Under the pieces are notes generated by a model that made no database searches, was not told the DNA's origin, and saw only the letters and a program-made list of their open reading frames with translations. Source: Mycolicibacterium parafortuitum (GTDB taxonomy: Bacteria; Actinomycetota; Actinomycetes; Mycobacteriales; Mycobacteriaceae). Taken from it: DNA of 64,000 bases. Numbering within the stretch: the stretch's first letter is position 1; each line of letters starts with the position of its first letter. The translations under genes were made by a program, and so were the position numbers. The stretch is from the NCBI RefSeq assembly GCF_010725485.1, contig NZ_AP022598.1:1240001-1304000 (forward strand), given 5' to 3'. Positions 41,527 to 50,551 of this stretch are shown one piece after another.

Positions 41527-43125
41527 TCAGGTGGGTGCAAACATCCGCAGCACTGCGGGCAGAACGACCACGGCGGGGCCGTGCGTCGTGAACGTGCCGG
41601 CGATTGCTTCACCGACTCCCTCAAGCGTCACCCGCTGCGCGGGCACGCCGAAACTCGATGCCAGAGCGGCAAAATCGGGCCGGGTCAGTTCGGTGGCGGT
41701 GGCCTCGCCGAACGTCTCGGTCATGTACTCCCGCAAGATGCCGTAGCCGCCGTCGTCGACGATCAACCACGTGACGTCCGCATCGTGCTGGCGGGCGGTG
41801 GCCAACTCGGCGATCGAGTACATCGCGCCGCCGTCCCCGGTCACCGCCAGGGTGCGCTCGCCGGTGCCGATCGCCGCGGCCAGCGCCGCCGGGAACGCGA
41901 AACCGAGTCCGCCCGCGCCCTGCGCCGAGTGGAACTGCCCGTCCCGCGGGTCCCACGCCGACCACGCCCAGTACCCGGCGATCGTCATATCCCAGAAGGT
42001 CTGAGCCGCAGCGGGAACCGCGGCGCGCAGATCACTCATCAACGCGAGCTCGGCTCCGAGGTTCTGTTCGGCGAGGCGTTGCTCGACCTTGACACGCAGA
42101 TCGGCCGCGATTTCCGCTCCGCCGCCAGAGCGCCCGGTGACCTTGTCCGCCAGCGCGTTCAGGGCGAGTGCCGCATCGGCGTGGATCGCCAGCGCCGGAT
42201 GGTTGGCCTCCAGCACCCGATGTTCGGCGTCGACGTGGATCAGCCGGCCCGTCGGCGTGAAGGTGAAGTAGTTCGACGTGACCTCACCCATCGCGGTGCC
42301 GACTGCCAGCAGCACATCGGCGTCGGAGAGCAGGTCGGTGGTGTGGCGATCCTCGATCCACGAAGCCGCCGACAGCGGATGGGAGAACGCGATGGCCCCC
42401 TTGCCACCGACCGTCGAAACCACCGGCGCATCAAGCAGTTCCGCGAGCCGCACCAGTGCCTTGGGCCCACCCGGGGAGCGTCGCACTCCCCCGCCGGCCA
42501 GGATCACCGGCCGCTGCGCACCGTCGAGAAGCGCGGCGGCCGTGTCGATCAGCTCGGTCCGCGGCGCGCGTTGCGCCACCGCGGTGACCGCCGAGCTCAC
42601 CGGCGGCACCGAGGTCGGCTCCTCCAGCACGTCCTGCGGGATCTCCACCCACACCGGCCCCGCCGGCGCGGACTGGGCCAGTGACCACGCGTCGGCCAGC
42701 AGTGACGGAATCTCGCCGGAGTTCCGCGCCACCGCTGTACTTTTCGTGACGTTACGGGCGCTGCGCTGCTGATCGTCGAGTTGATGCAGCATCCCGCGGC
42801 GCAGGCCCATTCCGGCGCGGGGCACCTGACTGGCGATCACCAGCAGCGGCACCCCGGTCGCGTACGCCTCCTGCAGCGCGCCCAGCGCGGTCAGCGCGCC
42901 GGGCCCGGTCGACAGGAACAGCACCCCGACCTCACCGGTGGCGCGCGCGTACCCGTCCGCGCCGAACGCCGAATTGTTCTCCACCCGCGAGCTGACGAAC
43001 GTAAGCTCGCTGCGCCGGATCGCGTCGAACAGCGCCAGCGCGTTCTGCCCGGGGATGCCGAAGACATGCGAAACACCCAGTATCCCAAGCGTTTCGACGA
43101 CGACGTCACCCCCGTTGCGGGTCAT
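41527..43125 (-). CDS. TPP-dependent enzyme, possibly 2-ketoarginine decarboxylase (AruI-like)
   Basis: 532 residues; GTG/ATG start at 43125 overlapping the ureohydrolase stop. Acetolactate synthase/benzoylformate decarboxylase family: N-terminal [15 protein letters not shown] and [20 protein letters not shown] (Glu activating TPP), C-terminal TPP/Mg motif GDGGAMYSI ending in [10 protein letters not shown], where family members usually have NN rather than DD. Next to a ureohydrolase gene, the best fit is 5-guanidino-2-oxopentanoate decarboxylase of the arginine transaminase pathway; acetolactate synthase is less likely because no small subunit is present. Confidence 0.7.
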   Translation of the reverse strand: MTRNGGDVVVETLGILGVSHVFGIPGQNALALFDAIRRSELTFVSSRVENNSAFGADGYARATGEVGVLFLSTGPGALTALGALQEAYATGVPLLVIASQVPRAGMGLRRGMLHQLDDQQRSARNVTKSTAVARNSGEIPSLLADAWSLAQSAPAGPVWVEIPQDVLEEPTSVPPVSSAVTAVAQRAPRTELIDTAAALLDGAQRPVILAGGGVRRSPGGPKALVRLAELLDAPVVSTVGGKGAIAFSHPLSAASWIEDRHTTDLLSDADVLLAVGTAMGEVTSNYFTFTPTGRLIHVDAEHRVLEANHPALAIHADAALALNALADKVTGRSGGGAEIAADLRVKVEQRLAEQNLGAELALMSDLRAAVPAAAQTFWDMTIAGYWAWSAWDPRDGQFHSAQGAGGLGFAFPAALAAAIGTGERTLAVTGDGGAMYSIAELATARQHDADVTWLIVDDGGYGILREYMTETFGEATATELTRPDFAALASSFGVPAQRVTLEGVGEAIAGTFTTHGPAVVVLPAVLRMFAPT

Positions 43126-44078
43126 GCCGTGGCTTCCTCGTGCTTCATCGCCAGCAGCGACACCAGATCGTAGGCGACGTGCGACGCCGCGACACCGGTG
43201 ATCTCAGCGTGGTCATAAGCCGGTGACACCTCGACGACATCGGCGCCGATCAGGTTCAGCCCGCGGAAGCCGCGCAGGATCTCAAGCAGTTCGCGGCTGG
43301 TCATACCGCCGGCCTCCGGGGTCCCGGTGCCGGGCGCGTGCGCCGGGTCGAGCACGTCGATGTCGATCGACACGTACACAGGGCGGTCGCCGAGCCGGTC
43401 CCGCAGCTTGTCGGCGATCTCTCGCACGCCTTGGTAGTAGACGTCCGAAGAGGTGACGATGCCGAACCCGAAGCGGCGGTCGTCGTCGAGATCCTTCTTT
43501 CCGTACAGCGGCCCCCGCGTGCCGACGTGCGACAGCGCCTCGGTGTCGAGGATGCCCTCCTCGACGGCCCGGCGGAACGGGGTGCCGTGGGTGTACTCCG
43601 CCCCGAAGTAGGTGTCCCAGGTGTCGAGGTGCGCATCGAAGTGCACCAGTGCGACGGGCCCGTGCTTGGCGTGCGCGGCACGCAGCAGCGGAAGCGCGAT
43701 GGTGTGGTCGCCGCCGATGGTGACCAGCGACGTGCCGTCCTTGGTCAGGTCGATCGCCGCGGCTTCAAGGGTCTCGATGGCCTCATGGATGTTGAACGGG
43801 TTCACCGCGATATCGCCGGCGTCGACGACCTGCGCGATCTCGAACGGGGACACATCGAGCGCCGGGTTGTACGGCCGCAACAGCCGTGACGCCTCCCGCA
43901 CGTGAGTCGGCCCGAAGCGGGCCCCCGGCCGGTAGGACACCCCCGCGTCGAACGGCACGCCGACCACCGCGACGTCGGCGCGCGGCACCTGATCGAGGCG
44001 CGGCAACCGGGCGAACGTGGCCGGTCCGGCGAATCGCGGCGTCTTCGACGCGTCGATCGGTCCGATGGGGCTAGCCAT
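43122..44078 (-). CDS. ureohydrolase (agmatinase / guanidinobutyrase-like)
   Basis: 318 residues; ATG 44078, overlapping the permease stop by 8 bases. Binuclear Mn motifs are complete: [19 protein letters not shown], and [19 protein letters not shown]. It releases urea from a guanidino substrate. Coupled to the TPP enzyme (ATGA-type overlap), guanidinobutyrate is the substrate I would expect; agmatine is the other main option. Cytoplasmic. Confidence 0.87.
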   Translation of the reverse strand: MASPIGPIDASKTPRFAGPATFARLPRLDQVPRADVAVVGVPFDAGVSYRPGARFGPTHVREASRLLRPYNPALDVSPFEIAQVVDAGDIAVNPFNIHEAIETLEAAAIDLTKDGTSLVTIGGDHTIALPLLRAAHAKHGPVALVHFDAHLDTWDTYFGAEYTHGTPFRRAVEEGILDTEALSHVGTRGPLYGKKDLDDDRRFGFGIVTSSDVYYQGVREIADKLRDRLGDRPVYVSIDIDVLDPAHAPGTGTPEAGGMTSRELLEILRGFRGLNLIGADVVEVSPAYDHAEITGVAASHVAYDLVSLLAMKHEEATA

Positions 44079-45630
44079 GCACAGTCACTTCCTCTGGTTC
44101 GCTGCGGTCGTCGTCGACCGAGGTGATCGGGATACCCGCGGGCGGTCCGGTCGGAACGAAGCGGGATCCGTCGGGACCGTAGGCGTCCCGCGGTTCTGGG
44201 AACGCGAACAGCAGTACCGGGTACAGCACTGCCGCCAGGCCTAGACCGACCGGGATGGACAGATCGATCCCGTCGGCGAGATCGCCCAGTGGGCCCACGA
44301 ATTGGCCCGGGAGGTTGACAAAGCACAGCGACAGCGCCGCCGAGACCAGCCATGCTCCGAGAGCGCGGAGGTTCCAGCCGTGCGCGAACCAGTACCGGCC
44401 GCCGCGCTGCCTGCGGTTGAACACCTGCAGCGAGTCCGAGTCGTACCACCCGCGGCGCACCACCCAGCCGATCATCATCACGACCATCCACGGTGCCGTG
44501 CACGTCACGATCAGCACCGCGAACGTCGAGATGCTCGCCACGATGTCGAACGCGAACCGGCCGATGAAGATGAACAAAATCGCCAGCGCACCGATGAACA
44601 CCGTGGCCTGCACCCGGCTGAATCGCGGGAACACACTGGAGAAGTCGAGACCGGTGCCGTACAACGCAGTGGTCCCGGTGGACATCCCGCCGATCAGCGC
44701 GATCAGGCACACCGGCAGGAAGTACCAGCCTGGCGAGACCTCCAGCAGCCCGCCGATGTAATTGCCCTCGTCGATGAACTGCGGCGCATTGGTCGCGACG
44801 ACCGCGGCGGTGACCAGCCCGAACAGAAACGGCACCAGGGTGGCCAGCTGCGCGCAGAACGCCGCCGCCATCGGTTGCCACCGCGGCGTCTCGCGCGGAA
44901 TGTAGCGTGCCCAATCACCGAGGAACGCACCGAAACTCACCGGGTTCGACATCACGATCAGCGCGGCGCCGACGAACGAAGGCCAGTACAGCGCGTTGGT
45001 CTGCGCATCCGCCCCCGGTCCGAAGATCCCGGCGTAGCCGGGGTCGAACGTGCCGCCGAACGCGAAGATGCCGAGCAGGAACAGCACCGTCGCGGCGATT
45101 ACGGCGACCTTGTTGACCAGCAACATGAATCGGAACCCGTAGATGCAGACCACCAGCACCAGCAGCGCGAAGATGCCGTACGCGAGTCCGAGCGCGAGAT
45201 CGGTCATCGGCAACCCGATCGCCCGGTTGGCGCCGCCGACGAGCACGTCACCGGATGTCCACACCGAGATCGAGAAGAACGCGACCGCGGTCAGCAGCGA
45301 CAGGAACGAGCCGACCACGCGGCCGTGCACGCCGAGATGGGCCGACGAGGACACCGCGTTGTTGGTCCCGTTGCGCGGACCGAACAGTGCCATCGGCGCC
45401 AGGATCGCGGCCCCGAGTACGACGCCGAGCAGCGTGGCCAGCAGCGCGTCGCGGAACGACAGTCCGAAGATGATCGGGAAGCTGCCGAGCACGACGGTGG
45501 CGATGGTGTTGGCCCCGCCGAAGGTCAACCGGAACAGATCCAGCGGCCGGGCGGTTCGTTCGGCGTCCGGAATCGGCTCGACGCCGTGGATTTCGACCTC
45601 GGTGATCTTGGGTGGTGTCGCGGCGCCCAT
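44071..45630 (-). CDS. NCS1-family permease (cytosine/purine/allantoin type)
   Basis: 519 residues; ATG 45630 with GGAGGACCC upstream. About 12 hydrophobic segments; the cytosine/purine-permease pattern is visible in [19 protein letters not shown] and in [21 protein letters not shown]. First gene of the leftward operon; divergent from the Lrp-type regulator, 215 bases away. Likely imports the nitrogen compound consumed by the ureohydrolase/TPP enzyme; guanidino compounds or ureides are both possible. Confidence 0.87.
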   Translation of the reverse strand: MGAATPPKITEVEIHGVEPIPDAERTARPLDLFRLTFGGANTIATVVLGSFPIIFGLSFRDALLATLLGVVLGAAILAPMALFGPRNGTNNAVSSSAHLGVHGRVVGSFLSLLTAVAFFSISVWTSGDVLVGGANRAIGLPMTDLALGLAYGIFALLVLVVCIYGFRFMLLVNKVAVIAATVLFLLGIFAFGGTFDPGYAGIFGPGADAQTNALYWPSFVGAALIVMSNPVSFGAFLGDWARYIPRETPRWQPMAAAFCAQLATLVPFLFGLVTAAVVATNAPQFIDEGNYIGGLLEVSPGWYFLPVCLIALIGGMSTGTTALYGTGLDFSSVFPRFSRVQATVFIGALAILFIFIGRFAFDIVASISTFAVLIVTCTAPWMVVMMIGWVVRRGWYDSDSLQVFNRRQRGGRYWFAHGWNLRALGAWLVSAALSLCFVNLPGQFVGPLGDLADGIDLSIPVGLGLAAVLYPVLLFAFPEPRDAYGPDGSRFVPTGPPAGIPITSVDDDRSEPEEVTVHG

Positions 45631-45660
45631 CGGGTCCTCCAGCGGCTCGGGATGTGGTGG

Positions 45661-45797
45661 GAATCACCGTAGGACCAGTACAAACAACCGGCAAACGATT
45701 CCTTCGTTACCGGCACATTTCGAATCACGATTGGTCGCGGACGGCCGTTGAATCCGCCCATATTGTGATCTTCTGGGCGCTGTGACGAAAGAATCAC
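45661..45797. promoter_or_regulatory. three GAATCAC repeats in divergent promoter region
   Basis: GAATCAC occurs at 45661-45667, 45722-45728 and 45791-45797, 61 and 69 bases apart (about six and seven helical turns), between the permease operon and the Lrp/AsnC gene. Regularly spaced short sites suit an Lrp-type octameric regulator. Confidence 0.4.
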
Positions 45798-45811
45798 CAC
45801 CCAGACCCGGC

Positions 45812-45835
45812 TGAAAAATCTTCCTCTGATTTTCA
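45812..45835. promoter_or_regulatory. inverted repeat next to Lrp/AsnC start
   Basis: TGAAAAATC-TTCCTCT-GATTTTCA, arms complementary apart from one extra A, 10 bases before GTG 45846 and just ahead of its AAGGAG. Possible autoregulatory Lrp site, or a hairpin near the ribosome-binding site. Confidence 0.4.
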
Positions 45836-45845
45836 AGGAGTAGCG

Positions 45846-46739
45846 GTGGACGAGCTCGATGAGGCCATCGTGGAGCTGCTCGAGGTCGACGGCAGGCTCA
45901 CCCACCGCGAGATCGCCGACCGCGTCGGGCTGTCCCGATCAGCGGCAGCGGCCCGGATTCAACGACTGATCGGCAGCGGCCAGGTCGTCATCCGCGGCGC
46001 CGTGCATCCCGCAGTGCTGGGGCGTCCGGTCGCCGCCCATGTCAGCGTCGCCGTGGACGGCCCCGCCCGGCCCGTCGCGACCGAGCTCGCGCGCCGCGAC
46101 GACGTGCCCTTCCTGTCACTGACCAGCGGACGGCACGGGCTGGTCGTGGAGTTGCGTTCGGCGACCGCGCGCGATGTCGATCGCGCGGTGGCCGAAGTGC
46201 GCGCGCTCGCCGGGGTCTCCGGCGTCGACACCCTGACCTATGTCGAGGTCATGCGCGACGTGATCGGGCCCGTCGGTGACGTCCGCACTGACATCGACGA
46301 CACCGACCGCGCGCTGCTCGGCGCACTCCAGCAGGACGGCCGGGCCTCCTACGTGGAACTCGCCGAACGCGTCGGCCTGTCCGCCGCCGGTGCCCGCCGG
46401 CGGGTGGTGCGGCTACTCCAGGAGCGCGTGGTGCGCATCGGTGCGGTCGTGCGGCATTCGGGCCAGGACCGGCAGAGCGCGATGGGCTTCGGGTTGCGGC
46501 TGGCCGGCGCTCACGACGACGTGGTCGCGGCGCTGACGGCGATGCCTGCCGTCATCTTCGTCGCGCGCACCCTCGGCCGGTTCGACGTGCTGGCAACGGT
46601 GCGGGCGTTCTCGTCGGCGCAGCTGGTCGAAGTCCTCGACACGGTGCGGGCGCTGCCCGGGGTGCGCGCGCTGGACAGCTGGAGCCACCTCGACGTGGTC
46701 AAGGAGAGCTACGCGTCCGGGTTGGCGGTCAGCTCTTGA
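45846..46739 (+). CDS. double-domain Lrp/AsnC-family regulator
   Basis: 297 residues, about twice a normal Lrp; GTG 45846 after AAGGAG. Two HTH-plus-RAM units: the first with DGRLTHREIADRVGLSRSAA, the second with DGRASYVELAERVGLSAAGA. Fused Lrp tandems occur in actinobacteria. Divergent from the permease/ureohydrolase/TPP operon, so likely its regulator and possibly amino-acid (arginine) responsive. Its end overlaps the convergent SRPBCC gene by 11 bases. Confidence 0.87.
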   Translation: MDELDEAIVELLEVDGRLTHREIADRVGLSRSAAAARIQRLIGSGQVVIRGAVHPAVLGRPVAAHVSVAVDGPARPVATELARRDDVPFLSLTSGRHGLVVELRSATARDVDRAVAEVRALAGVSGVDTLTYVEVMRDVIGPVGDVRTDIDDTDRALLGALQQDGRASYVELAERVGLSAAGARRRVVRLLQERVVRIGAVVRHSGQDRQSAMGFGLRLAGAHDDVVAALTAMPAVIFVARTLGRFDVLATVRAFSSAQLVEVLDTVRALPGVRALDSWSHLDVVKESYASGLAVSS

Positions 46740-47166
46740 CCTCCAACACCCGCTTGCGCAGCCCCTTGGTCGCAGTGTCCATCAGACCCTTGGCGCCCTT
46801 CTTGATCAGGAATCCCGGCAACGGCGCCTTCAGGTCGACCATCAGCTCAAGCGACACCCGGGTGTGCTCGCCCTCGGGCGTCAGCGTGTACCTGGCTTCC
46901 TGTGCGCGCTGCTGGTCAGAGCTCACCAAGGTCCAGCCGACCCCGTCGTCGTAGACGTGGTAGTCGAGGATCTGGTCGTCGCTGACGCCGACGATCTTGA
47001 CAACCTGCCGTGACCGCTTCGGCCGGCCCTCGTCGTCGCGCTCAAGGATCTCGACCTCCTGATGCGCCGACGACCATTCGGTCAGGGATTCCAGGTCGTA
47101 GAGCACGGCGAGGATCTCGTCGGGCGTCGCCTCGATCACGATCTCACGGTTTTCGGTGATGGCCAT
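46729..47166 (-). CDS. SRPBCC-family (polyketide cyclase-like) protein
   Basis: 145 residues; ATG 47166. NREIVIEATPDEILAVLYDL, then YTLTPEGEHTRVSLELMV, the START/Bet v1-like pattern of small ligand-binding proteins in the COQ10/polyketide cyclase group. Probably binds a hydrophobic ligand. Last gene of the leftward flavoenzyme/DAPG-hydrolase-like unit, 18 bases after another SRPBCC gene. Confidence 0.75.
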   Translation of the reverse strand: MAITENREIVIEATPDEILAVLYDLESLTEWSSAHQEVEILERDDEGRPKRSRQVVKIVGVSDDQILDYHVYDDGVGWTLVSSDQQRAQEARYTLTPEGEHTRVSLELMVDLKAPLPGFLIKKGAKGLMDTATKGLRKRVLEVKS

Positions 47167-47184
47167 GCCGTGTAATTGCCGCGC

Positions 47185-47565
47185 TCAGCCCGTTCGAAAC
47201 TGCACCGACATCTCGTCGATGCGCCGCAGCGCCTGCGACAGCACCGGCAGATAGGCCGGTGCCCATACCGGGGCGCTCATCCAGACCCGCGAACCGTCGT
47301 CGAGTGGCTCCACCCCGTGCCGGGTCGCGGGCACCCCGGCCACGTTCCACGCCCACGTGCGGCCCTGGTCCAGCTCGGAGATCATGAACGGCAGCGGGAC
47401 CCCCAGCGGCGTCCAGACCCGCCCGGTCGCACCCAACTCGAAAGCGGCACCGTCGAGTTCGGCCTTGCTGACGGTCAGTCCCCAGCGTGGCCAGGCCTCC
47501 AGATCCGTCAGGATCTGCCACACGGTGTCCGCGGGGGCTTGCAGGGTCCTGTCCACCGTCCACAT
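47185..47565 (-). CDS. SRPBCC-family protein
   Basis: 126 residues; ATG 47565. MWTVDRTLQAPADTVWQILT and WPRWGLTVSKAELDG mark the START-like fold with a short N-terminal strand and Trp-rich pocket. No catalytic residues can be assigned. It lies between the DAPG-hydrolase-like gene (26 bases upstream) and another SRPBCC gene, and might help in binding or cyclising an aromatic intermediate. Confidence 0.75.
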   Translation of the reverse strand: MWTVDRTLQAPADTVWQILTDLEAWPRWGLTVSKAELDGAAFELGATGRVWTPLGVPLPFMISELDQGRTWAWNVAGVPATRHGVEPLDDGSRVWMSAPVWAPAYLPVLSQALRRIDEMSVQFRTG

Positions 47566-47591
47566 GCCGGGCCATATACCCCGGAGGCGAG

Positions 47592-48371
47592 CTAACCGAA
47601 ACGCGCGTGCAGCGCCGGCAGGAACGCCGCCAGGTGGTTCATCTCCTGCGCGCAGTGCACCAGCAGATCCCGCGGGTCGGGCAGCTGACGCGCGGCTACT
47701 GGCCTAATCATGCTGTCGGCGAACAGGTTTCCGTGGCGCACCCTGACATACGGGCCACCCATCCAGAAGCGCGACCGCATCTCGGCGCCCTCGGGTGTCG
47801 GGCGGATCTGGTGGACGAACCAGCCGATGTCGAGCGACGCCTCCGAGGATCCCACCCGCGCGCACACCGCGACCGACTCACCGAGCCGCTCGCCGGGCAG
47901 TCCCAGCGTGTCGGGCCTGACGAACCGGATCGCCGCCTTCACGTACGCCGAGCCGAGGTACTCCTCGATCAGCGAGGTCCGGCCGACGTAGCGCCCGTCG
48001 CCGCCGCCGTCGGACCAGCGCGCCGACGCGTGTGCGCGGGGGTGCCACAGCTTGTAGCGGCGGGTGTCGCTGCCGTGCCAACCGAACCACCAGTCCCACA
48101 TGCGCGGGGTCACGCCCGGCATGTCGGTGCGCACCGACACCTGTAATGCCCCGTTGGGCAGCCGCCCGTACCCCGTCTCGGTCTGCTGGTAGCCGTCATC
48201 GAGAAGCTCAGCGGCACTGTCGAATCCGAGCAGTACCTGGTCGGCCTGCGGACCGTGGTGCAGAGCGTCGACGACGTGCCCCGGCAGCGCCTTCATCTGC
48301 GGCTCGAAGAACTCACCCCACGGGGTTCTCCCGTCGTCGCCGCGGTATCCGAGGTAGGCGCGGGCGCCCAT
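47592..48371 (-). CDS. DAPG-hydrolase (PhlG)-like protein
   Basis: 259 residues from ATG 48371, whose codon overlaps the flavoenzyme stop (TGATG); a GTG one codon upstream is possible. PGVTPRMWDWWFGWHGSDT, RYKLWHPRAH and RHGNLFADSMIRP resemble the 2,4-diacetylphloroglucinol hydrolase family, zinc enzymes that cleave a C-C bond between an acyl group and an aromatic ring. The His-rich segments would supply the metal site. The coupled flavoenzyme suggests a two-step attack on an aromatic or polyketide-like compound. Family assigned by pattern, not search. Confidence 0.65.
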   Translation of the reverse strand: MGARAYLGYRGDDGRTPWGEFFEPQMKALPGHVVDALHHGPQADQVLLGFDSAAELLDDGYQQTETGYGRLPNGALQVSVRTDMPGVTPRMWDWWFGWHGSDTRRYKLWHPRAHASARWSDGGGDGRYVGRTSLIEEYLGSAYVKAAIRFVRPDTLGLPGERLGESVAVCARVGSSEASLDIGWFVHQIRPTPEGAEMRSRFWMGGPYVRVRHGNLFADSMIRPVAARQLPDPRDLLVHCAQEMNHLAAFLPALHARFG

Positions 48372-49705
48372 CACACCCGTCCCATCCAGCTGTGGAAGCG
48401 CCCGTTCGGGTCGTACTCGGCGCGCACGCGATCGAGCTTGGCCATCGCCTCCGGCGTGGCGAACGGGGCGGGCCGACGGCCGAGATTCTCGTCGGCGAGC
48501 TGGATCCCGCTCTGCAGATGTTCCATCGCCGCCATGTTGGATCGTGCCCAGTCCCCGTAGATTTCGTCGTCGTCCGGGTCATCCCACACCCCGTAGCACG
48601 CGAGGTAGATCTCGTCTTCGAGGCTGTAGGCCATGTCCTGGCGTTGCGGCGACGGACCCCAGTTCAGCCACAGGAAGTGTGACGGGTGCGGCGGCATGGA
48701 TTTCAGCGTCTTGGTGATACCGGGCATCAGCTCGTCGGCCGACGCGGAGGTCCAAATGTTGTCGGCGGTGTAGCGGTGCCCGTCGGGGTAGTTGCTCATG
48801 ATGCCCGCGTACCAGGTCTCCAAGTCGGCCGGCGCGTACGGCACCGCGGCGATCGCCTTGTCCCGCACCGGGCAGGTCTCCAGCAGCGCGAGTGCATTGA
48901 TCGCGTCCTGTTCGGTGTCGGCGAAAACCGGCGAGGCGAAGACGATTCCGGGGGTCTGCAGGCCCATACCGGGCACCGACCGCGACGCGGCGATTTGCAG
49001 CTCCACCTTGCGGTCCACCTCGGCGCTGATCGACCGGGCCCAGGGGTAGATCTCGTCGGCGAGTTCCATCGGATAGACGTAGAGGCTGCTGCCGCATATC
49101 TGTGGGCGCCTGTAGAGCTTGAGGTGGAACGCCGTCACTGCGGCGAAGAATCCCGGGCCGGAACCTCTTGCGGCCCAATAGAGATCGGCGTGGTTGTCGG
49201 CGTCGATGTGGAGTTGCTCGCCGTCCGCGGTGACCACGTCGAGGCCGAGGACGCTCTCACAGGCAGGGCCCAGCACCCGGCTGTTCCAGCCGTACCCGCC
49301 CTGCAACAGATAGCCGCCGATGCACACACCCTTGCAGTGCCCGGCCGGGAAGAACAGCCCCTGCTCCCACAGCAGCCCGGCCAGCACGCTGCCGCCCATC
49401 CCGGGCCCGACGACGGCGGTCCCGGCCTCGACGTCGACCTCGCACCGGTTGAGATCATGGACGTCGAGGAGCACGCCGCCGTCGCGGATGTGGTTACCCG
49501 CCCAGCTGTGCCCGCCGGAGCGGATGCCGATCTTGAGGTCGCGCGCGGTCGCATACCGCACGGTGGCGACGACGTCGTCGGCGTCGGCGGCCTGAATGAC
49601 CAGATCGGGGTAGCGCTCGGGGGTACGGGCGTTCCAGACGGTGCGGGAACGCGCCTGTTCGTAGCCGGGGTCGTCACGGAAGAAATGCCGGTGCGGTAGA
49701 TCCAT
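48371..49705 (-). CDS. FAD-linked oxidase, berberine-bridge-enzyme type
   Basis: 444 residues from ATG 49705 (GGAGGG just upstream; ATG 49717 is an alternative). FAD-binding type 4 domain: IRSGGHSWAGNHIRDGGVLL, with the His expected to carry FAD, and PAGHCKGVCIGGYLLQGG, with a Cys for a second covalent link. C-terminal BBE motif YDPNGRFHSWMG. Oxidises alcohol, amine or phenolic substrates using oxygen. First gene of a leftward unit with a DAPG-hydrolase-like protein; divergent from an IclR regulator. Confidence 0.88.
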   Translation of the reverse strand: MDLPHRHFFRDDPGYEQARSRTVWNARTPERYPDLVIQAADADDVVATVRYATARDLKIGIRSGGHSWAGNHIRDGGVLLDVHDLNRCEVDVEAGTAVVGPGMGGSVLAGLLWEQGLFFPAGHCKGVCIGGYLLQGGYGWNSRVLGPACESVLGLDVVTADGEQLHIDADNHADLYWAARGSGPGFFAAVTAFHLKLYRRPQICGSSLYVYPMELADEIYPWARSISAEVDRKVELQIAASRSVPGMGLQTPGIVFASPVFADTEQDAINALALLETCPVRDKAIAAVPYAPADLETWYAGIMSNYPDGHRYTADNIWTSASADELMPGITKTLKSMPPHPSHFLWLNWGPSPQRQDMAYSLEDEIYLACYGVWDDPDDDEIYGDWARSNMAAMEHLQSGIQLADENLGRRPAPFATPEAMAKLDRVRAEYDPNGRFHSWMGRV

Positions 49706-49741
49706 CTCACCCTCCATGAGATTCGGATAGCGGATCTTGTC

Positions 49742-49758
49742 GGTCCGTACTCCGGATC
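49742..49758. promoter_or_regulatory. operator-like repeat GGTCCG-N5-CGGATC
   Basis: Arms match at five of six positions. It lies in the 67-base gap between the flavoenzyme (start 49705) and IclR (start 49773) genes, directly before a TATAGT -10-like hexamer (49761-49766), so an IclR dimer here would control both directions. Confidence 0.45.
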
Positions 49759-49772
49759 AATATAGTGACGGG

Positions 49773-50495
49773 GTGGCTGCGACGGAGCGGAACGCACAAG
49801 TTGACGTCGGCGGAAATCGCGAAGACGGCCTGCAGGTTCTGCGCCGGGCCGCGGCAGCGCTCGACGAGATCGCGACCGCGCCGGGGCGACTGCGGCTGGT
49901 CGACATCGGTGCCAACCTCGGTCTGGCCAAATCGACGGCCCGGCGGTTGATGGTGGCACTGGTCGACATCGGGTTCGCCGCGGTGGACGACACCGGCCGT
50001 TACCGGCCCGGGGACCGGCTGCTGGGGCTCGCCAGCGCGGACGGGTCGAACCTCGCAGTGCGGTTCCGCCCGGTGATCGAGCAGGTGGCCCGCGCGACCG
50101 GGGAGACGGTCGACCTGTCGGTGCTGCGCGGCAGGCAGATGTGGTTCATCGACCAAGTCGAATCGGCGCACCGGCTGCGCGCGGTCTCAGCGGTCGGGGG
50201 CCGGTTCCCGCTGCACGACACCGCCAACGGCAAGGCTGCGCTGGCACTGCTCGACGACAACGAGGTGCCCGGAGATCTGCTGGCCGAGATCCAGGAGGTG
50301 CGCCGGACCGGGATCGGCTACGACCGCGACGAGCACACCGTCGGCATCTCGGCGGCGGGCGTCGCCGAGCGGCTGACCACGGGACACATCGTCGCGGTCT
50401 CGGTGCCCGCGCCGACCGAACGCTTCAGGGCCAACGAGGCCGTCATCGTCGACGCGCTGCGGGCGGCGGCGGCCGGGCTGCGCGACGCCATCTGA
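49773..50495 (+). CDS. IclR-family transcriptional regulator
   Basis: 240 residues from GTG 49773; a TTG at 49737 would run the reading frame through the promoter. N-terminal winged HTH (RLVDIGANLGLAKSTARRLM) and an effector domain with ETVDLSVLRGRQMWFIDQVE, FPLHDTANGKAALAL. IclR proteins usually govern aromatic catabolism genes in cis; here the divergent flavoenzyme/DAPG-hydrolase-like unit is the obvious target. Confidence 0.87.
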   Translation: MAATERNAQVDVGGNREDGLQVLRRAAAALDEIATAPGRLRLVDIGANLGLAKSTARRLMVALVDIGFAAVDDTGRYRPGDRLLGLASADGSNLAVRFRPVIEQVARATGETVDLSVLRGRQMWFIDQVESAHRLRAVSAVGGRFPLHDTANGKAALALLDDNEVPGDLLAEIQEVRRTGIGYDRDEHTVGISAAGVAERLTTGHIVAVSVPAPTERFRANEAVIVDALRAAAAGLRDAI

Positions 50496-50510
50496 AGTCA
50501 ACCCGGCCGC

Positions 50511-50542
50511 ATAACTTCACTTAGCCATTTAAGTGAAGTTAT
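50511..50542. promoter_or_regulatory. 32-base perfect inverted repeat upstream of fic
   Basis: ATAACTTCACTTA and TAAGTGAAGTTAT are perfect 13-base arms around GCCATT. A third half-site, ACTTCACTT, lies inside the first codons of the fic gene (50554-50562). The AT-rich repeat contrasts with GC-rich flanks and ends 9 bases before GTG 50552. Probably an operator, possibly bound by the HTH-containing Fic protein itself; it could also act as a terminator for the IclR gene. Confidence 0.7.
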
Positions 50543-50551
50543 CTTGGGTTG

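Noticed and set aside
40398..41591. Plus-strand open frame rich in Arg, His, Asp and Gln
   Set aside because: Reverse-strand reading of the symporter's hydrophobic helices; low-complexity product.
41527..43125. Biosynthetic acetolactate synthase
   Set aside because: No small regulatory subunit or ilv gene nearby; the ureohydrolase and permease context favours a catabolic decarboxylase.
44302..45672. 456-codon plus-strand open frame
   Set aside because: Antisense to the NCS1 permease, which has membrane segments and a good start site.
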